From positions 43,532 to 107,531 of the forward strand of contig JAIRUP010000012.1 of assembly GCA_031254335.1 (NCBI GenBank): a stretch of 64,000 bases of DNA, written 5' to 3'. A program made the translations under genes and the position numbers. How positions within the stretch are numbered: the first letter of the stretch is position 1; every line of letters begins with the position of its first letter. The notes under the pieces are model-generated. The model searched no databases. It saw nothing but the letters and a program-made list of their open reading frames with translations, and was not told the origin of the DNA. This document shows, one piece after another, positions 8,473 to 16,905 of this stretch. This stretch comes from Rickettsiales bacterium (GTDB lineage Bacteria; Pseudomonadota; Alphaproteobacteria; Rs-D84).

Positions 8473-10356
8473 ATGGCGAAAGTATTGGGTATAGACCTTG
8501 GAACCACCAATTCCTGCGTGGCCTTCATGGACGGCAAAGAGCCGAAAATCATAGAGAACGCCGAAGGTCAGCGCACAACCCCGTCGGTTGTCGCCTTCGC
8601 GGAGGGTGGCGACGAGCAGTTCGTCGGAATCACGGCCAAGAACCAGGCCGTCACAAACCCGACAAACACCATTTATGAAATAAAGCGTCTGATGGGAATG
8701 CGCTTCGATTCCCCCGCAATCAAGGAATTCGAGAAACTTAGCCCTTACAAAATCGTGAAGGGCGACAACGGCGACGCATGGGTCGAAATCAAGGGCAAAA
8801 AATACGCGCCGTCGCAAATCTCGGCCATGATTTTGTCGAAACTCAAAAAAGACGCCGAGGCCTATTTCGGCGAAACCGTGAAAGACGCGGTTATCACCGT
8901 TCCCGCATATTTCAATGACTCCCAAAGACAGGCGACGAAGGACGCGGGACGCATCGCGGGACTTAATGTCCTTCGCATAGTGAACGAGCCGACCGCGGCC
9001 GCGCTGGCTTACGGATTGGATAAGAAGAAGGATGGAATCGTCGCGGTTTATGATTTGGGCGGCGGAACATTCGACATATCCGTCTTGGAAATCATAGACG
9101 GAGTGTTCGAGGTCAAATCCACGAACGGCGACACCGCCCTGGGCGGCGGCGATTTCGACAAGCGCGTCATGGAATATCTGCTTGCCGAGTTCAAGAAAAC
9201 GAACGGAATCGATTTGAAGTCGGACAAGCTCGCGCTGCAACGCCTTAAAGAGGCGTCCGAAAAGGCGAAAATCGAATTGTCGTCCAAAACCGAAACCGAA
9301 ATCAATCTGCCTTTCATAACGGCGGATGCAAGCGGACCGAAGCATTTCGCAATGAAGCTTACGCGCGCGAAATTGGAATCCTTGGTGGAAGACCTGATTG
9401 CGAAATCTATCGAGCCTTGCAAAAAAGCGATGAAGGACGCCGGTTTGGAAAAATCCCAAATTTCAGAGGTCATTCTGGTCGGCGGCCAGACAAGAATGCC
9501 CAAAGTGCAGCAGGCCGTCAAAGACTTCTTCGGAAAAGAGCCGCACAAGGGCGTGAACCCGGACGAAGTCGTCTGCATGGGCGCGGCTGTTCAGGGCGGC
9601 GTCTTGAAGGGCGATGTGAAGGATGTCCTTTTGCTGGATGTCACTCCGCTTTCCTTGGGAATCGAGACGATGGGCGGCGTCTTCACGCGCCTTATCGACC
9701 GCAACACGACCATACCCACAAAAAAATCGCAGGTCTTCTCGACCGCCGAGGACAACCAGACCGCCGTCACCATCCGCGTATTCCAGGGAGAGCGCGAAAT
9801 GGCCGCGGACAATAAACTGCTGGGCCAGTTCAACTTGGAGGGAATCGCCCCGGCTCCGCGCGGCCTGCCGCAGATAGAGGTTTCGTTCGACATCGACGCG
9901 AACGGAATCGTCCATGTGTCGGCCAAGGACAAAGGCACGGGCAAGGAGCAGATGATTTCCATCAAGTCCGACGGCGGCCTTTCCGAAGACGATATAAAGC
10001 GCATGGTCAAAGACGCCGAGGCGAACGCCGAAGCCGACAAGGAAAAGCGCGCGCTTGCCGACGCGAAGAACGCGGCCGAGGGCCTGTATCATTCCACGGG
10101 AAAAGCCTTGAAGGAACACGGCGGCAAACTGGACGGCGATACGAAAAAAGCGATAGATGAAGCCATGGCCGATTTGAAATCGGAAATGGAAAAATCGGAT
10201 GCGACGGCGGAAGGCCTGAAAGCCAAAACCGACGCGCTTTCGGAAAAAGCCATGAAGCTGGGCGAGATTATTTATAAGCAGGCCCAGGCCGAAACCGGCG
10301 GCGAGCCGAAGAAAAACGACGACGGCGCAATCGACGCCGACTTCGAGGCCAAATAA
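8473..10356 (+). CDS. dnaK: chaperone DnaK (Hsp70)
   Basis: ATP-dependent chaperone that binds exposed hydrophobic peptides. Nucleotide-binding domain with GIDLGTTNS (residues 6-14) and the phosphate-loop DLGGGTFD near residue 195; the substrate domain follows from about residue 385 and the tail ends DADFEAK. 627 aa, normal length. AAGGAG lies eight bases before the ATG. dnaJ and grpE are not adjacent; the next gene is a glycosyltransferase. Confidence 0.98.
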   Translation: MAKVLGIDLGTTNSCVAFMDGKEPKIIENAEGQRTTPSVVAFAEGGDEQFVGITAKNQAVTNPTNTIYEIKRLMGMRFDSPAIKEFEKLSPYKIVKGDNGDAWVEIKGKKYAPSQISAMILSKLKKDAEAYFGETVKDAVITVPAYFNDSQRQATKDAGRIAGLNVLRIVNEPTAAALAYGLDKKKDGIVAVYDLGGGTFDISVLEIIDGVFEVKSTNGDTALGGGDFDKRVMEYLLAEFKKTNGIDLKSDKLALQRLKEASEKAKIELSSKTETEINLPFITADASGPKHFAMKLTRAKLESLVEDLIAKSIEPCKKAMKDAGLEKSQISEVILVGGQTRMPKVQQAVKDFFGKEPHKGVNPDEVVCMGAAVQGGVLKGDVKDVLLLDVTPLSLGIETMGGVFTRLIDRNTTIPTKKSQVFSTAEDNQTAVTIRVFQGEREMAADNKLLGQFNLEGIAPAPRGLPQIEVSFDIDANGIVHVSAKDKGTGKEQMISIKSDGGLSEDDIKRMVKDAEANAEADKEKRALADAKNAAEGLYHSTGKALKEHGGKLDGDTKKAIDEAMADLKSEMEKSDATAEGLKAKTDALSEKAMKLGEIIYKQAQAETGGEPKKNDDGAIDADFEAK

Positions 10357-10363
10357 ATATCCC

Positions 10364-10400
10364 TTGTCATGGTCGGGCTTGACCCGACCATCCAGGTAAT
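10364..10400. repeat. GTCAT-type palindromic repeat
   Basis: TTGTCATGGTCGGG-CTTGA-CCCGACCAT followed by CCAGGTAAT. Its TTGACC, 18 bp upstream of a TATACT, could act as the -35 box of the glycosyltransferase gene that follows. Confidence 0.75.
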
Positions 10401-10414
10401 ATTATACTCATGAT

Positions 10415-11318
10415 ATGAATAAATTATTAATCAAAATCGCAAGCCGCTTCACGCATTCCAGGCGCGTCCTGGGCCTTCTTGAATTCGGCTTAATCAATGC
10501 GCTCAAAACGAAACTGCGCGAGCCGAAACTTGAATTCCCGCATAAGCTTTCCATCCTTGCCATCGCCAAAAACGAGGGGCCGTATTTCAGGGAATGGATT
10601 GAGTTCCACAAAATGATGGGCGTGGAAAAATTCTATATTTATGACAACGAATCGACGGACGATACCAAAGAAATCCTCGCGCCATATATAAAATCCGGTT
10701 TGGTGGAATATACATGGTGGCCCGGAATCAAACAGCAGACCAAGGCCTATAAGGACGCGATTGCCAAATATAAATTCGATACCCAGTGGCTTGCGATTAT
10801 AGACTTGGACGAGTTCCTTGTGCCGGCTGGGGGGGGGGTATTGCAGAGTTTCGGACTGGCTGGACTCGCTGCCGCGGTCCGCCAAGCAAGTCCTTGTCGG
10901 ATGGACTATGTATGGCTCTAACGGCCATGATAAAAAGCCCGAAGGCCTTGTTATAGAAAATTTCAAGACCCGCGCGGCGGAAAATAATTTCAAGCTTCCC
11001 GGCGAAATGCACAAAAGCATTGTGAAGCCGCGCTTCGTCCTTGCGCCCAAACCGCACCGCCAGATAATTTTCGGCGGCGGGGGCCTTGCGTTTTATCACG
11101 GCCCGATTTCGGGCTGGCCGCTGCGCTGCAACCATTATCATTGCAAGTCGTGGGAGGAATATCAGAAAAGGATGGCGCGCGGTTCCGGCGTGTGCGGCAT
11201 GGGGCAGGGCGGCGTCCCGAAATACAACAGGGAATTCTTCGAGAACTGCGACCATAACGATGTCCTTGACCCGATTATGGACGAATACATCCCGCCCCTT
11301 AAAAAACGCCTGACTTGA
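10415..11318 (+). CDS. family-92-like glycosyltransferase, phase-variable, currently frameshifted
   Basis: GT-A fold glycosyltransferase, likely adding a sugar to a surface glycan. The N-terminal half (to 10828) has KLSILAIAKNEG, YIYDNESTDDT and the metal-binding DLDEF. At G10 (10829-10838) the frame is lost and stops at 10921. The C-terminal half continues in the +1 frame (SDWLDSLPR, YGSNGHDKKPEGLVIENF, NHYHCKSWEEY) to 11318. Nine Gs would join the halves with a GGGYCRV linker, as in the paralogue at 14985. TATACT ends six bases before the ATG, so the transcript may be leaderless. Confidence 0.8.
10829..10838 (+). repeat. G10 homopolymer tract followed by TATTG
   Basis: Ten Gs at the exact point where the glycosyltransferase changes frame, followed by TATTG, as at 12870 and 15441. 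Typical slippage-prone contingency tract. Confidence 0.85.
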
Positions 11319-11326
11319 TAAAAGCA

Positions 11327-11355
11327 TTGATTCCGTTCCCGTTTTCTGATAAAAT
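11327..11355 (+). promoter_or_regulatory. sigma70-type promoter
   Basis: TTGATT (11327-11332), 17 bp, TAAAAT (11350-11355), upstream of the small secreted protein at 11382. A second TATAAT at 11362 lies too close to the AGGAG to be the main -10. Confidence 0.45.
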
Positions 11356-11381
11356 GTTTTTTATAATCCAAGGAGTTGGGA

Positions 11382-11744
11382 ATGAAGAAAACATTAATCT
11401 TGCTCGCGGCGTTTGCCGTGTTTGGAATGATAAATTCGGCGGACGCGGGCGTCGCCCCGGAAACTGTTGAAAAATTCAGGACCGCGTGCGAGGATATGAG
11501 CGGCTCTTTCCATCAAAGCGAAATACTGGAAAAGGCGGGGTGCTGGTTCGAGGGTTCCAGCGAAGATGTTTCCCCGAAAAAAGACGAATTCATAGACGCG
11601 ATTGGCGGTGAATACGACCAGGTTCTGTCTGTGGACGAATTTGGGACGACGAACCCGGCCCATTGCGAGGAACGGGGCTATTGTTCGTCGTCGGACCCTG
11701 TCGGCCACAGTATTGAATTGGACTTGTCGGAAAACAACGCTTGA
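11382..11744 (+). CDS. small secreted protein, 120 aa (paralogue of 58304)
   Basis: Start at the ATG with AGGAG six bases upstream. Sec signal peptide ending near NSADA. The mature part has KFRTACEDMSG and a second Cys in CWFEG, matching KFETACLSMEG and CQFAFEG in the protein at 58304; both also share a P-K-x-D-E stretch. The two conserved cysteines may form a disulfide in the periplasm or outside. Function unknown. A strong terminator follows. Confidence 0.65.
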   Translation: MKKTLILLAAFAVFGMINSADAGVAPETVEKFRTACEDMSGSFHQSEILEKAGCWFEGSSEDVSPKKDEFIDAIGGEYDQVLSVDEFGTTNPAHCEERGYCSSSDPVGHSIELDLSENNA

Positions 11745-11746
11745 AA

Positions 11747-11776
11747 GAAAAACCCGCCGAATGGCGGGCTTTTCTT
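11747..11776. terminator. bidirectional intrinsic terminator
   Basis: CCCGCC-GAAT-GGCGGG stem flanked by an A-run on the left and CTTTTCTTT on the right. It lies between two convergent genes, so it can serve both. Confidence 0.8.
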
Positions 11777-11781
11777 TGTCA

Positions 11782-12393
11782 TTATAGTTTCGGCAGCTGC
11801 CATTTGTTGAAAATCGCCATCATGCGGATTATGAAAACGACCGAAAATGTTATGACCGCGCCTGCAAGAACCGGCGTTCCCGGGAAAAATCGGTAAAGCG
11901 CGGCATATGAAAGCGCGCCAGCCAATGCCGCCGTCGCATAGACGGACTGGTGCAGGACGGCCGGAATTTCCCGCACAAGCAAGTCGCGGACGACCCCGCC
12001 GCCGACGGCGGTAAGGATTCCGCAGAAGATTACCCCGGCCGTTCCCATGCCCGAAAGATAAGCCAGCTTGCAGCCGATGAATGTGAACGCGCCAAGGCCG
12101 ACCGCGTCCGCGATATTCAGCGACAGGGAATCGGATTTGATGAATTTCTTTTTATACAGCGCAAGGGTTATGGCGGCGGTCGCCAGAATAATCCACCAAT
12201 AGGCGTGGTTCAGGAAGGCTTTCGGCGGCTGGACGCCGAGAATGGCGTCGCGGATTAATCCGCCGCCAAGCGCGGTGAACACGGCAAGCGTCAAAAGTCC
12301 GAAAACATCCAGGCGGTGCTTTATGCCTTTTAGGACTCCCGTCGCGGCGAAAGCCGCCACCCCGATATAATCCACGATGCTTATGAAGTCCAT
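11782..12393 (-). CDS. TRIC-type channel, UPF0126 (YadS-like) family
   Basis: Inner-membrane protein of the trimeric intracellular cation channel family. Two repeats of about three helices each carry the signature GGGLIRD (near residue 44) and GGGVVRD (near residue 130), which line the pore in this family. 203 aa, seven predicted helices, normal length. Ion conducted in bacteria is uncertain. Confidence 0.88.
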   Translation of the reverse strand: MDFISIVDYIGVAAFAATGVLKGIKHRLDVFGLLTLAVFTALGGGLIRDAILGVQPPKAFLNHAYWWIILATAAITLALYKKKFIKSDSLSLNIADAVGLGAFTFIGCKLAYLSGMGTAGVIFCGILTAVGGGVVRDLLVREIPAVLHQSVYATAALAGALSYAALYRFFPGTPVLAGAVITFSVVFIIRMMAIFNKWQLPKL

Positions 12394-12433
12394 TTTTCAA
12401 TCCTTAATCGCGCCGAAGCGTAGCGAAGGCGGA

Positions 12434-12509
12434 TGGTGGAGCCAATCGGATTCGAACCGACGACCTCTTCATTGCGAACGAAGCGCTCTACCAACTGAGC
12501 TATGACCCC
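12434..12509 (-). tRNA. tRNA-Ala (CGC)
   Basis: Cloverleaf with acceptor GGGGTCA/TGGCTCC including the G3:U70 alanine identity pair, anticodon loop TTCGCAA (CGC), T-loop TTCGAAT and encoded CCA. Confidence 0.95.
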
Positions 12510-12554
12510 ACAGAAACCACACTATAAAGCACATTAAAACCTTTTTCAACTTAA

Positions 12555-12653
12555 TTGTCATGGTCGGGTTTAACCCGACCATCCAGGTAATAAGTGTCGG
12601 CGAAGCCGACGGACATATGACCTGGACCCTCGGGTCAAGCCCGAGGGCGACAA
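12555..12653. repeat. inverted pair of GTCAT-type palindromes (REPIN-like)
   Basis: The forward copy TTGTCATGGTCGGG...CCAGGTAATAAG is followed by a GTCGGC-GAA-GCCGAC hairpin. Then a reversed copy runs ATGACCTGGACCC...CCCGAGGGCGACAA. The two units face each other. Confidence 0.75.
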
Positions 12654-12695
12654 GAAAGGAAGCCCGAGGATGAGATGAAAAAAGGAATTATGTGC

Positions 12696-12723
12696 TTGAC
12701 AAATAATATATTAGTCATATAAT
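12696..12723 (+). promoter_or_regulatory. strong sigma70-type promoter
   Basis: Perfect TTGACA (12696-12701), 16-bp spacer, perfect TATAAT (12718-12723), then AGGAGG seven bases before the ATG at 12745. Confidence 0.75.
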
Positions 12724-12744
12724 ATCTAAAACAGGAGGGCTTTT

Positions 12745-13548
12745 ATGCCTGAAAAGAAACCGATAATAAACCGCTTGGATTCCCAAAAGCGTGACCGCGG
12801 CGCAAGCTATTATGTAGAGGACTTGTCCTTGGATTACCATGTTCCGTTGGGCAGGGATGTGCTGCTGGTGGGGGGGGGTATTGGTTGTTATCAGGACGGC
12901 TTCCTGTGCGACGAAACCCTGCGCAAATTCGATTATACCAATATTGATTTGTTCGTTGATTCGGCTGGCCATAATAATCCTGTCGTAAGGAATATCCAGG
13001 CCGACTTCATAACCTACGACAAGTTCGTCCGGGGAATTTTCGACGAGATATGGGCGCTTTATTCGCTGCCGCTTTACGCGGTAAGCCTTGAAGTCGTGAA
13101 ATTGTTCTACCTTAAAGCGATGCTTTATCTGAAGCCCGGCGGAATGCTTCGCGTGTGCGGCCCCGGAACGATTGCGGAGTTCGACAGGTTCCGCGGCCTT
13201 TGCGGCGAGAATTACCCGGAATTCAGGCCCCTTGCCGAGGCCGAGCGCGGGATTTTGGATTTCATGGTTAAAATGGGGATGTCCGTCGTCTATGAATATT
13301 TCGACGCCGGAATGCACGAAAGGCTGCAGATTTTCAAGAAGCCCTATGACATAAGCGGCAAGGCCGCTTTGTCGGATGAATACAACCTGTTCAACAAGTT
13401 CGCCGACATCGAAAAATTCGACAGGTCGCTCCAAAACAAGATAGACGCCATAATGAACCATAGGCCGGACATGACGCATTTCGTCGAGGTCAACGATTTG
13501 TTCAGAAAAACCACCGTGGCTTACAACATGAAAGGCGCGGGCAGATAA
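12745..13548 (+). CDS. methyltransferase-like protein with G9 tract, 267 aa
   Basis: Probably a Rossmann-fold, SAM-dependent methyltransferase. DVLLVGGGIG (residues 38-47) sits where motif I is expected. The YLKPGGMLRVCGPG stretch near residue 130 is the usual post-motif-III turn. The gene is intact, but the glycine loop is coded by G9 followed by TATTG, the sequence that breaks the two neighbouring glycosyltransferases. It may act on the same surface glycan. Substrate and exact family are not certain. Confidence 0.6.
   Translation: MPEKKPIINRLDSQKRDRGASYYVEDLSLDYHVPLGRDVLLVGGGIGCYQDGFLCDETLRKFDYTNIDLFVDSAGHNNPVVRNIQADFITYDKFVRGIFDEIWALYSLPLYAVSLEVVKLFYLKAMLYLKPGGMLRVCGPGTIAEFDRFRGLCGENYPEFRPLAEAERGILDFMVKMGMSVVYEYFDAGMHERLQIFKKPYDISGKAALSDEYNLFNKFADIEKFDRSLQNKIDAIMNHRPDMTHFVEVNDLFRKTTVAYNMKGAGR
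12870..12878 (+). repeat. G9 homopolymer tract followed by TATTG
   Basis: Nine Gs, in frame, coding the glycine loop of the methyltransferase-like protein. Gain or loss of one G would truncate it soon after. Confidence 0.75.
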
Positions 13549-13588
13549 ATTCTGTTGCAAAACCGTCCTGCCCGTTATAAAATCCGGC

Positions 13589-14992
13589 ATGGCGAAAAAA
13601 TACATAACCACACCTATTTATTATCCCAACGGCGCGCCGCATATCGGACACGCTTATACGACCGCGATGTGCGACATCCTGCGCCGCGCGTGGAAGCTGC
13701 GCGGTGACGAAGTCTTTTTCACCACCGGCACGGACGAGCACGGGCAGAAAATGCAGGAAGCCGCGAACGCCGCGGGCATGCCTTTCAAGGACTTCACCGA
13801 CAGGCAGAGCGAGATTTTCCGCAAGCTTGCGGACGAATTGAACGCGACGCCTGATTTCTTCATCCGAACCACGATGGACGAACATAAGAAGATAGTTCAG
13901 GAATGGCTGGAAGACGCGCGCGCGAAAAAAATTCTTGTGAAGAAAAAATACAAGGGCCTTTACTGCGTCGGGTGCGAGCAGTTCAAGAAGGAATCCGACC
14001 TGGACGCGCGCGGATTCTGCGCCGACCATCAGAAAGCCCCGGTCGTGATGGAGGAAGAAAATTACCTGCTTCCATTGGAGCCGCACCGCGAATGGCTGGT
14101 CGGATATATAAATGAAAATCCCGGATGGATTCAGCCCGAAAGCTATCGCGCGGAAGTCTTGAACATGCTGTCCGAGCCGCTTGACGACCTGTCGATTTCG
14201 CGCCCGAAAAAACGCGTGTCGGCGGGCATAGAATTTCCTTTCGACCCGGACCAGGTCGTTTATGTATGGTATGACGCGCTGATAAACTATATATCGTCGC
14301 TGCGCATAAACAAGTTCGACGAATTTTGGTCGGGTTCGACCCACATGATTGCGAAGGACATATTGAAGGCGCATTGCATCTATTGGCCCATCATGCTGCG
14401 AAGCTTCGGACTGCCGCCCGCGCACAGGACGCTTGTCCACGGATACTTCAACGGCGAAGGCGGAATAAAAATGTCGAAAAGTTTGGGCAATGTAATAGAG
14501 CCGTTCAAAGTCATAAACGAAATCGGCGCGGACGCGCTGCGCTTTTACTTCGCGCATAACGCGGCCATATCGAGGGACTCGGTCATATCCGAGGATTTGA
14601 TAAGGAAGGAATACGGCGTGCTTGCGAACAATTTCGGAAACCTTTATCTGCGGACATTCAAGATGATTGAGAAATACGCGCCCGGCATGGAATTGTCGGC
14701 AAAGACCGCGGCGCCGAAAATAGAAAACTTGTCCGATATAAAAACATTGGCGGAAGAAATTCTGAACAAAAGTTCCGAGCTGAACCTTTATATAGATAAA
14801 ACGCAGCCCTGGTCGCTTGCGAAAGACGAGGCGAAGCGCGGCGAGCTTTTGGAAGTTCTGAAAACATTGGGCGACGGCGTTTTGGAATTGGCTTGGGCCG
14901 TCGCCCCGATTATGCCCGGAACTTCGGAAAAAATAATCGAATCGTTCAAGACGGGGCAATCCGTCGTCCTGTTCCCGAAACTGGATGATTGA
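13589..14992 (+). CDS. metG: methionine--tRNA ligase
   Basis: Class I synthetase that charges tRNA-Met. HIGH-type motif PNGAPHIGHAYT near the N-terminus, a zinc-knuckle type segment with CVGC and CADH around residues 128-150, KMSKS as GIKMSKSLGN near residue 297, and a helical anticodon-binding domain. 467 aa, the short form without the C-terminal tRNA-binding domain. Overlaps the start of the next gene by eight bases. Confidence 0.96.
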   Translation: MAKKYITTPIYYPNGAPHIGHAYTTAMCDILRRAWKLRGDEVFFTTGTDEHGQKMQEAANAAGMPFKDFTDRQSEIFRKLADELNATPDFFIRTTMDEHKKIVQEWLEDARAKKILVKKKYKGLYCVGCEQFKKESDLDARGFCADHQKAPVVMEEENYLLPLEPHREWLVGYINENPGWIQPESYRAEVLNMLSEPLDDLSISRPKKRVSAGIEFPFDPDQVVYVWYDALINYISSLRINKFDEFWSGSTHMIAKDILKAHCIYWPIMLRSFGLPPAHRTLVHGYFNGEGGIKMSKSLGNVIEPFKVINEIGADALRFYFAHNAAISRDSVISEDLIRKEYGVLANNFGNLYLRTFKMIEKYAPGMELSAKTAAPKIENLSDIKTLAEEILNKSSELNLYIDKTQPWSLAKDEAKRGELLEVLKTLGDGVLELAWAVAPIMPGTSEKIIESFKTGQSVVLFPKLDD

Positions 14993-15939
14993 AATGCGAA
15001 AGCTCAAATTAAAAGCGAAGAAACTTCTCATAAATATAATCGCGGGTTTTGTTCCGGGCAGGATAGACCGGGACAGGTTCAGAAACGCCATGGGGTTCGG
15101 TCTTGTGAAATCCATCCGTGCGCGGCTCGCGGAATCGAAGCTGGAATTTCCGCACAAACTTTCCATAGTCGCCATCGCCAAGAACGAGGGCGAGTATTTC
15201 CGCGAATGGATTGAATACCACAACATGGTCGGCGTGGAAAAGTTTTATATCTATGACAACGAATCGACCGATAATACGAAGGAAGTTTTGGAGCCTTACA
15301 TAAAATCCGGCCTTGTGGAATATACATATTGGCCGGGCGAAAAGCAGCAGCACCATGTCTATCGTGATTGTTTGGCGAAGCGGAAGTTCGATACGAAGTG
15401 GCTCGCGCTAATCGATTTGGACGAGTTTCTTGTTGTGAACGGGGGGGGGGTATTGCCGGGTTCCGGAATATTTGGACGCGCTGCCCAAAGGCGTGTCGCA
15501 AGTATTGGCTGGCTGGGTCATGTATGGTTCCAATGGGCATGACAAAAAGCCCGAAGGCCTTGTCATCGAAAATTTCAAGACCCGCGCGGCGGAAAACAAT
15601 TTCGCCCTTCCGGGCGATATGTATAAAAGCATAGTGAAGCCCCTGTTTATGTGCGACGCCCGGTGCCACAGGCAGAAAATGTTCGCCGGTTCCGAAGTCA
15701 TGGAATATTTTGGGCCGATTGCCGGCTGGGGATTGCGCTGCAACCATTACCATTGCAAATCGTGGGAGGAATATTCGAAGAAAGCCCCGCGCGGCGCGGC
15801 ATACGGCGGATTGGAAAGGGGCCGGTCGAAATACACGCGCGAATTCTTCGACAACTGCGACCATAACGATGTCTGCGACCCGATTATGGATAAATATATC
15901 GAACCATTGAAGAAAAGACTAGCCGATTGTAAGGATTAG
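14985..15939 (+). CDS. family-92-like glycosyltransferase, phase-variable, currently frameshifted
   Basis: Close paralogue of the gene at 10415. First frame: KLSIVAIAKNEG, YIYDNESTDNT and catalytic DLDEF, then G10 (15441-15450), after which it runs to a stop at 15542. The continuation (PEYLDALPK, YGSNGHDKKPEGLVIENF, NHYHCKSWEEY) lies in the +1 frame and stops at 15939. Nine Gs would give a continuous protein with the same GGGYCRV junction as its paralogue. Start could be 14985 or the ATG at 14994. Its end overlaps the convergent xth by 21 bases. Confidence 0.8.
15441..15450 (+). repeat. G10 homopolymer tract followed by TATTG
   Basis: Ten Gs at the frame-break point of the second glycosyltransferase, followed by TATTG. 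Confidence 0.85.
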
Positions 15940-16692
15940 CGGGGCGTGGTCGCTTGCGCCCGGGGCCTTGCGCGGTGCCAAATCGATTTCGATGCTTTTC
16001 GCCAGCGGCGCGGCGGCCTTGTTAAGCAGGAAATAATCGAGCCGCAGCCCGTGTCCCTTTTCCAAACTTCCGCCGCGGTATCCAATCCAGGTATAGCCGA
16101 TTTCGTTTTCCCCGCGGAGTTTCCGCCACGCGTCGACCCATCCGGCGTCCAGCCATTCCCGCATTATGCGCCGCGCGGCCGGGGCGGAAATGCTGGAACC
16201 TTCATACGCTTTCGGGTCCCATACATCCTTGTCTTCGATTGCGACATTGAAATCGCCCGTTATGATTGTCGGCAATTCGTCGTCCAACAGGGACGCGATG
16301 TGTTCCGTGAACTTCTTCATCCATTCTATTTTATAGGGGAATTTCGGGCTGTCCTCGGCCTCTCCGTTGGGCATATAGGTATTGATGATTCTTAACCGCC
16401 CGTCGATTATGCATTCGGTCATGCGCGCGCTTTCGTCGCTTGGGTATGTCGGCAGGCCCCGGGTAAAATCCTCGATGGAGGGCTTGGAAAGGACGGCGAC
16501 GCCGTTCCACGATTTTTGCCCGAAGGTTTTGACATTGTATCCCGAATGGTCGAACAGGATGTGCGGGAACTGGTCGTCCATGGCCTTGGTTTCTTGAAGC
16601 AGGACGGCATCGGGTTTCGCCGAATTCAGAAAATCCAGGAAATTCTGCGCGTGCGCCCGGATTGAGTTGATGTTGAATGTCGCTATTTTCAT
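15919..16692 (-). CDS. xth: exodeoxyribonuclease III
   Basis: AP endonuclease and 3' exonuclease for base-excision repair. Motifs of the Mg-dependent EEP nuclease family are in order: FNINSIRAH, LLQETK (catalytic Glu), NTYMPNGE, TGDFNVA (Asp/Asn), and a C-terminal GASDHAPL with the catalytic Asp-His. 257 aa. The start at 16692 is preferred over 16707 because GGGGA sits at a good distance from it. Confidence 0.95.
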   Translation of the reverse strand: MKIATFNINSIRAHAQNFLDFLNSAKPDAVLLQETKAMDDQFPHILFDHSGYNVKTFGQKSWNGVAVLSKPSIEDFTRGLPTYPSDESARMTECIIDGRLRIINTYMPNGEAEDSPKFPYKIEWMKKFTEHIASLLDDELPTIITGDFNVAIEDKDVWDPKAYEGSSISAPAARRIMREWLDAGWVDAWRKLRGENEIGYTWIGYRGGSLEKGHGLRLDYFLLNKAAAPLAKSIEIDLAPRKAPGASDHAPLILTIG

Positions 16693-16790
16693 ATTGAATG
16701 TCCCCATTTGACAAACGAATTATAGCATTGTAAAATATCCGGGTCTAGCTAAAATATAAAGGCGCGAATGAACACGAAGTTTGGCAAACG

Positions 16791-16905
16791 ATGAAACCGA
16801 GCGTATAGGCACTCAAAAATTTTCGTTATTAGAAAATTTTTGCAGGTGCGCGTCGCAAGGTTCCGTGGGAAGGCGCGAAACAACATTAAAAAAGGTAGAA
16901 TAGAC
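16791..16905 (+). promoter_or_regulatory. conserved ~115-nt leader element, copy 1
   Basis: Runs from ATGAAACCGA to the base before the acyl-CoA synthetase start. A copy of nearly the same length lies directly before tilS (28193-28306). Both carry the perfect hairpin CAAAAATTTTC / GAAAATTTTTG with a seven-base loop, then a TGCGCGTCG block, TGGGAAGG, and a shared GAC just before the start. Both begin with a five-codon open frame (MKPSV here). Probably an RNA leader or a mobile leader; function unknown. Confidence 0.6.

Noticed and set aside
10829..10838. Programmed +1 frameshifting instead of phase variation
   Set aside because: Cannot be excluded, but a bare G10 without a slow codon or stop signal fits slippage better.
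13502..15226. A 574-codon minus-strand frame over metG
   Set aside because: Antisense shadow of metG and the glycosyltransferase.
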